Shown here in pieces: positions 61,179 to 64,000 of a DNA stretch of 64,000 bases (its first letter is position 1; every line of letters begins with the position of its first letter). The translations under genes and the position numbers were made by a program. The DNA comes from Acanthococcus lagerstroemiae. Taxonomy: Eukaryota > Arthropoda > Insecta > Hemiptera > Eriococcidae. Under the pieces are notes generated by a model. That model was given only the letters and a program-made list of their open reading frames with translations. It was not told the DNA's origin and did no database searches. The DNA lies in the NCBI GenBank assembly GCA_031841125.1, contig CM063110.1, forward strand, positions 26,345,626 through 26,409,625, read 5' to 3'.

Positions 61179-61198
61179 GTGTACCGCTAACCCTTCAC
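61113..61198 (-). pseudogene. U6 snRNA-derived segment at the 5' end of the LINE fragment
   Basis: The minus strand carries the conserved core of spliceosomal U6: CATACTAAAATTGGAACGAT, then ACAGAGAAGATTAGCA, then CCCCTGCGCAAGGATGACAC and GCAAA, with only about two changes from the canonical core. The 5' stem region (61170-61198) is diverged but of the right length. The 3' stem and U-tail are missing, replaced directly by LINE sequence. U6 normally acts in the spliceosome active site. This copy lacks the 3' part and has no visible upstream U6 promoter, so it is a retro-pseudogene. Confidence 0.88.
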
Positions 61199-63618
61199 AG
61201 GATTGATTATTGATTCATAAGTCCGTGGCTGAATATACCTACATTTTTCTATCTATAAATGAATGCCAGCACTCGGGAACAAAAATTTGAAGTTCGAGAG
61301 AAGTTATACGGTTTCTCTGCCTCCGAAATCCGTTCTGTTAATAAACAAACCAAATGACGTATGAAATGTTCGGTTATGCGGATCAAAGTACAAATTTTCG
61401 AAGAAATCTACCTTGCTGGGTTACTTTCCAATCCACAGAGGTCGACGGCATGACGGCACCAAAAATTCATTCCCACCTGCGCTGCATTTGTTGATTAAAA
61501 TACGATACAGAAACCGTAATAGATCTATGGATTTCATTCACTAATCATTATCGACATAATTTAACAATGTATTTTCATACATCGAGAAACAGGTATACTA
61601 GAATAAAGGTTTTAGTATGGAGCTGAATCTTGGAAGTCCTACGTAAATGAGGAAATGAGGAATTCATGTTGAACTTAAAATTCGCGAAGGATAAGACCGC
61701 CTGGCGGTACAGAATCCGTGAACTTCATAATTCATTCTTTCACAAGTGGAACGGTTTTTAAAAGCATTATACGCATTTTATTATCGTTATGACGTATATT
61801 ACAATTATAGGCCTACACTGTAGCCTAATAACGAGTGGAAGATCCTGTTTTATGAGCGAATGTCAAACTGTGCGAATTTCTGACCCACACAATATCATCA
61901 TTTATCAATAATTCTGTCAGCGTCAGTCGTACCTTCAAAATGTACAACAAAGTATCGTTCAGTGGGTCTTTCCCAATAGAACAACTCGGTATTCAGACAC
62001 CACTGGTCGAGTAAAAAGTTGATTTAATAACTGAACTTGATTAATTGCTATTGGGATACTTAGGGAAATCAACGTGATACGCAAGCGAGCATTGCGGATA
62101 ACGTGCTCAGGAGACTGGGTAGGTTCGATTGAAAACTAAAACTGAAAGATAATGTGTGTTGGGTCTTCGAACAATGGTATACTATGTGTAAGAACATCTC
62201 TTCTAAGGTGGTCCAAAATTAAGCAAATTTTGAAACTTTTATTCCTAGTAGGTAAACTTGTTCCTTCGCGTCAAAAAACCCGCCAGCTAATTTTTTTCTT
62301 GAAATCGAAAATTTTTGAATGATCCCGCCCGGAGGAATGGGTGAAATTTGATTCCCTATAAAGGAATCTGTAATTTTACTTGAAAGCTTTTAAAGCATTA
62401 AGTTCGGTCGATAAAATTGGTATGACCATAAAAATTGTTCTCATTAGTGTAAAGATTCCTCGCAATTGTTCGATTTCAAAAAAACTGGCTGGTGGATTTT
62501 TATATAAATAAAAGGAATGAGTTTAGCTGCTGGGGGTAGTCCAAATCACCCTCTTACGGCCATCAAAATAAATTTGATCCCAATTCTATGGAAATCCATG
62601 AATGTTATCAAGTTCGCCTGTGCAATGCAGAGCGAAACACATCTTTCGTCAGTATACCAAATTTCACTATTCAATTATTCAATAGACTTGATAAGTAACT
62701 TTCACTGATTCGCACCTGAAAAAACTTCAGAGAATGTTCAAAAACATCGACTACCTCCTAATACGTATTTGGAACTGAAGATGTACACTGTTGTTCGAAT
62801 AGATACACAATCCGGAAACTACCATTTCGAGTATCGCATCAGTGGCCAGAGGGACGTCTGGTGTTATGTTTGTATTGGATTGTGTTGGTTTATGTTGTGC
62901 CTGCCTTGTATTAGTCTAGATGAATGTATTCAAATAATTTTGCACATCTGTTCCAATATCTTTACATTGGCAACAGAAGTAGGATTCGATAATCTGCGTT
63001 GTAAAGAGGATAACTTTTAGATAAATTCGTTGTCGAAAACTTTGGCGTTACTGAAGATGCCGTAGTTCAGAAGGAATAATTGAACCGGCTTGTTTGGGAC
63101 GGGTTGCAAGTCTTGTTGAGAAATTTGGGATCGTCTGTCTTTTGGCTATGCTCGAGGAGAATTAAAAGATGTCATCAACGACTACCTTCACAGTTCGTGA
63201 AGATAAAGTTCATTAAATGAAACAAAAGCAACAGCAGCACCAGTAGAAGAATTAAGACTCTTTATTGTAATTTATGTCAGTGACGTTAGACGATTTTTCA
63301 GGGGATACGAAAATGTGAGCCGACACACAAAGAAATTCTCATGTCTGAATGAATTAGCAAACATTTTGCGGATTTTGTCTTTGAAATCTCTCAAAAGGCA
63401 CCTGAATAATTTTTGAACTTTTTACATTTTTTGAAGTACAAATAATTCTTTACAACTCGATCTTTTGGAGGGGGTCAGGGGGCCCGTAAATTCTTGATCT
63501 TCCTAATCTTCCACTGCCTCATATTACAATGAACTAAGAGTTTGATGACGAAAGCAGATTAGGTTGAGATTGAACCACTGACTGATCAAATTGAAGCGCT
63601 AGCCAGAGATGTGTAAAT
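61199..63618. other. No firm gene; one possible DNA-binding remnant
   Basis: Intronic. At 63130-63200 (+) one frame reads FGYARGELKDVINDYL, faintly like the helix-turn-helix of CENP-B/pogo-type transposases, but alone it is too weak to name. TTTCGAGTATCGCATCAGTG at about 62825 matches the tail of the retroposon-like repeat at 37844. The rest is featureless. Confidence 0.35.
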
Positions 63619-63992
63619 CAGGGTTGCCACTTTTTTTCAGGATTGGTTTTCCCTGACTTTTCCCGGTTTTCCAGGCCAACTTTTCCAATTTTCCCTGACT
63701 TTTTTACAGGATTCCGAGAAAGCCCAGAGGGAGGAGAGTCACAGAAATTTTTTACAATACAGATTTTAAAAAAATCGCTATCGAGAAGAAGAAGGTACAG
63801 ATGTAATTTATGTAATATTTTTCAATATTAGAAATACTCAAAGAAAGTTGAGTCCATTCCAACACTACTTAATTTGAATTAAAAAAGTGGAAAATATGAA
63901 CTCGTTTGTTATTTTCAGAAAAATTCCCTGACTTTTCCCTGACTGACCAAATTCCCTGACTTTTCCCGGTTTTCCAGAAAGTGGCAACCCTG
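63619..63992. mobile_element. Miniature inverted-repeat element, CAGGGTTGCCAC ends, 374 bp
   Basis: Perfect 15-bp inverted ends: CAGGGTTGCCACTTT (63619-63633) and AAAGTGGCAACCCTG (63978-63992). It is flanked by TAAAT on both sides (63614-63618 and 63993-63997). The word CCCTGACTTTTCCCGGTTTT occurs near both ends, extending the inverted structure. Non-coding. The 5-bp duplication agrees with the CTCTG duplication of relatives at 4583-4852. CAGGG ends look hAT-like, and shorter duplications are known in some hAT subgroups (recalled). Confidence 0.88.
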
Positions 63993-64000
63993 TAAATTCT

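Noticed and set aside
61113..61198. Functional U6 snRNA gene
   Set aside because: The 3' stem and terminator are missing and the 5' stem is diverged; fused to LINE sequence.
63040..63200. CENP-B/pogo-type DNA-binding domain
   Set aside because: Only one short weakly similar block (GYARGELKDVINDYL); not enough to call.
1..64000. CRISPR array, operon, integrated phage or bacterial symbiont DNA
   Set aside because: No regularly spaced direct repeats with unique spacers, no long tightly packed frames, no Shine-Dalgarno spacing; codon and repeat structure is eukaryotic.

Overview
The window looks like nuclear DNA from an animal with a large, AT-rich, transposon-laden genome. The mix of RTE-like and R1-like non-LTR retrotransposons, Tc1/mariner-like and hAT-like miniature elements, a MULE fragment and a U6-derived pseudogene fits an arthropod. 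An insect, perhaps a hemipteran, is my best guess, but no single sequence fixes the species. I see no operons, ribosome binding sites, CRISPR arrays or prokaryotic genes. Nearly all short open frames are chance or lie inside repeats.

The only convincing host protein-coding sequence is one 5' coding exon at 51069-51480 (+). It sits in a CpG-rich block (about 50470-51480) and ends at a consensus splice donor. It encodes the cytosolic N-terminus of an ABCG half-transporter of the ABCG1/ABCG4 type. The ATPase and membrane exons are absent, so the first downstream intron runs past the right edge (>12.5 kb). That intron holds antisense RTE-like retrotransposon debris, a 203-bp tandem repeat, a 40-bp-arm hairpin and several miniature elements.

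Layout: 1-8.7 kb holds a 162-bp tandem repeat, an 885-bp TA-flanked mariner-like element, a CpG-rich block without a firm gene, and a 2.9-kb tandem array whose units carry or lack a miniature element, giving paired filled and empty insertion sites. 8.7-20 kb is mostly featureless, with a hAT-like miniature element, a 5'-truncated R1-like retrotransposon flanked by a perfect 12-bp target duplication, and a frameshifted MULE transposase fragment. 20-30 kb is nearly empty apart from microsatellites, one miniature element and a tRNA-headed SINE-like mosaic. 30.5-32 kb holds a decayed transposon-type gene (minus strand) next to a hAT-like element. 34-50 kb is a patchwork of mariner-like and hAT-like elements, short retroposon-like repeats and minisatellites. 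50.5-64 kb is the ABCG first exon and intron, including a U6 snRNA/LINE chimera at 60375-61198 and a 374-bp miniature element at the right edge.

The genes here do not form a pathway. The biological story is repeat dynamics around one transporter promoter. I found no evidence of a new multi-gene system. The most unusual loci are the U6-LINE chimera, the filled/empty miniature-element array, the SINE-like mosaic sharing sequence with a LINE coding region, and the near-perfect hairpin at 54607-54701.
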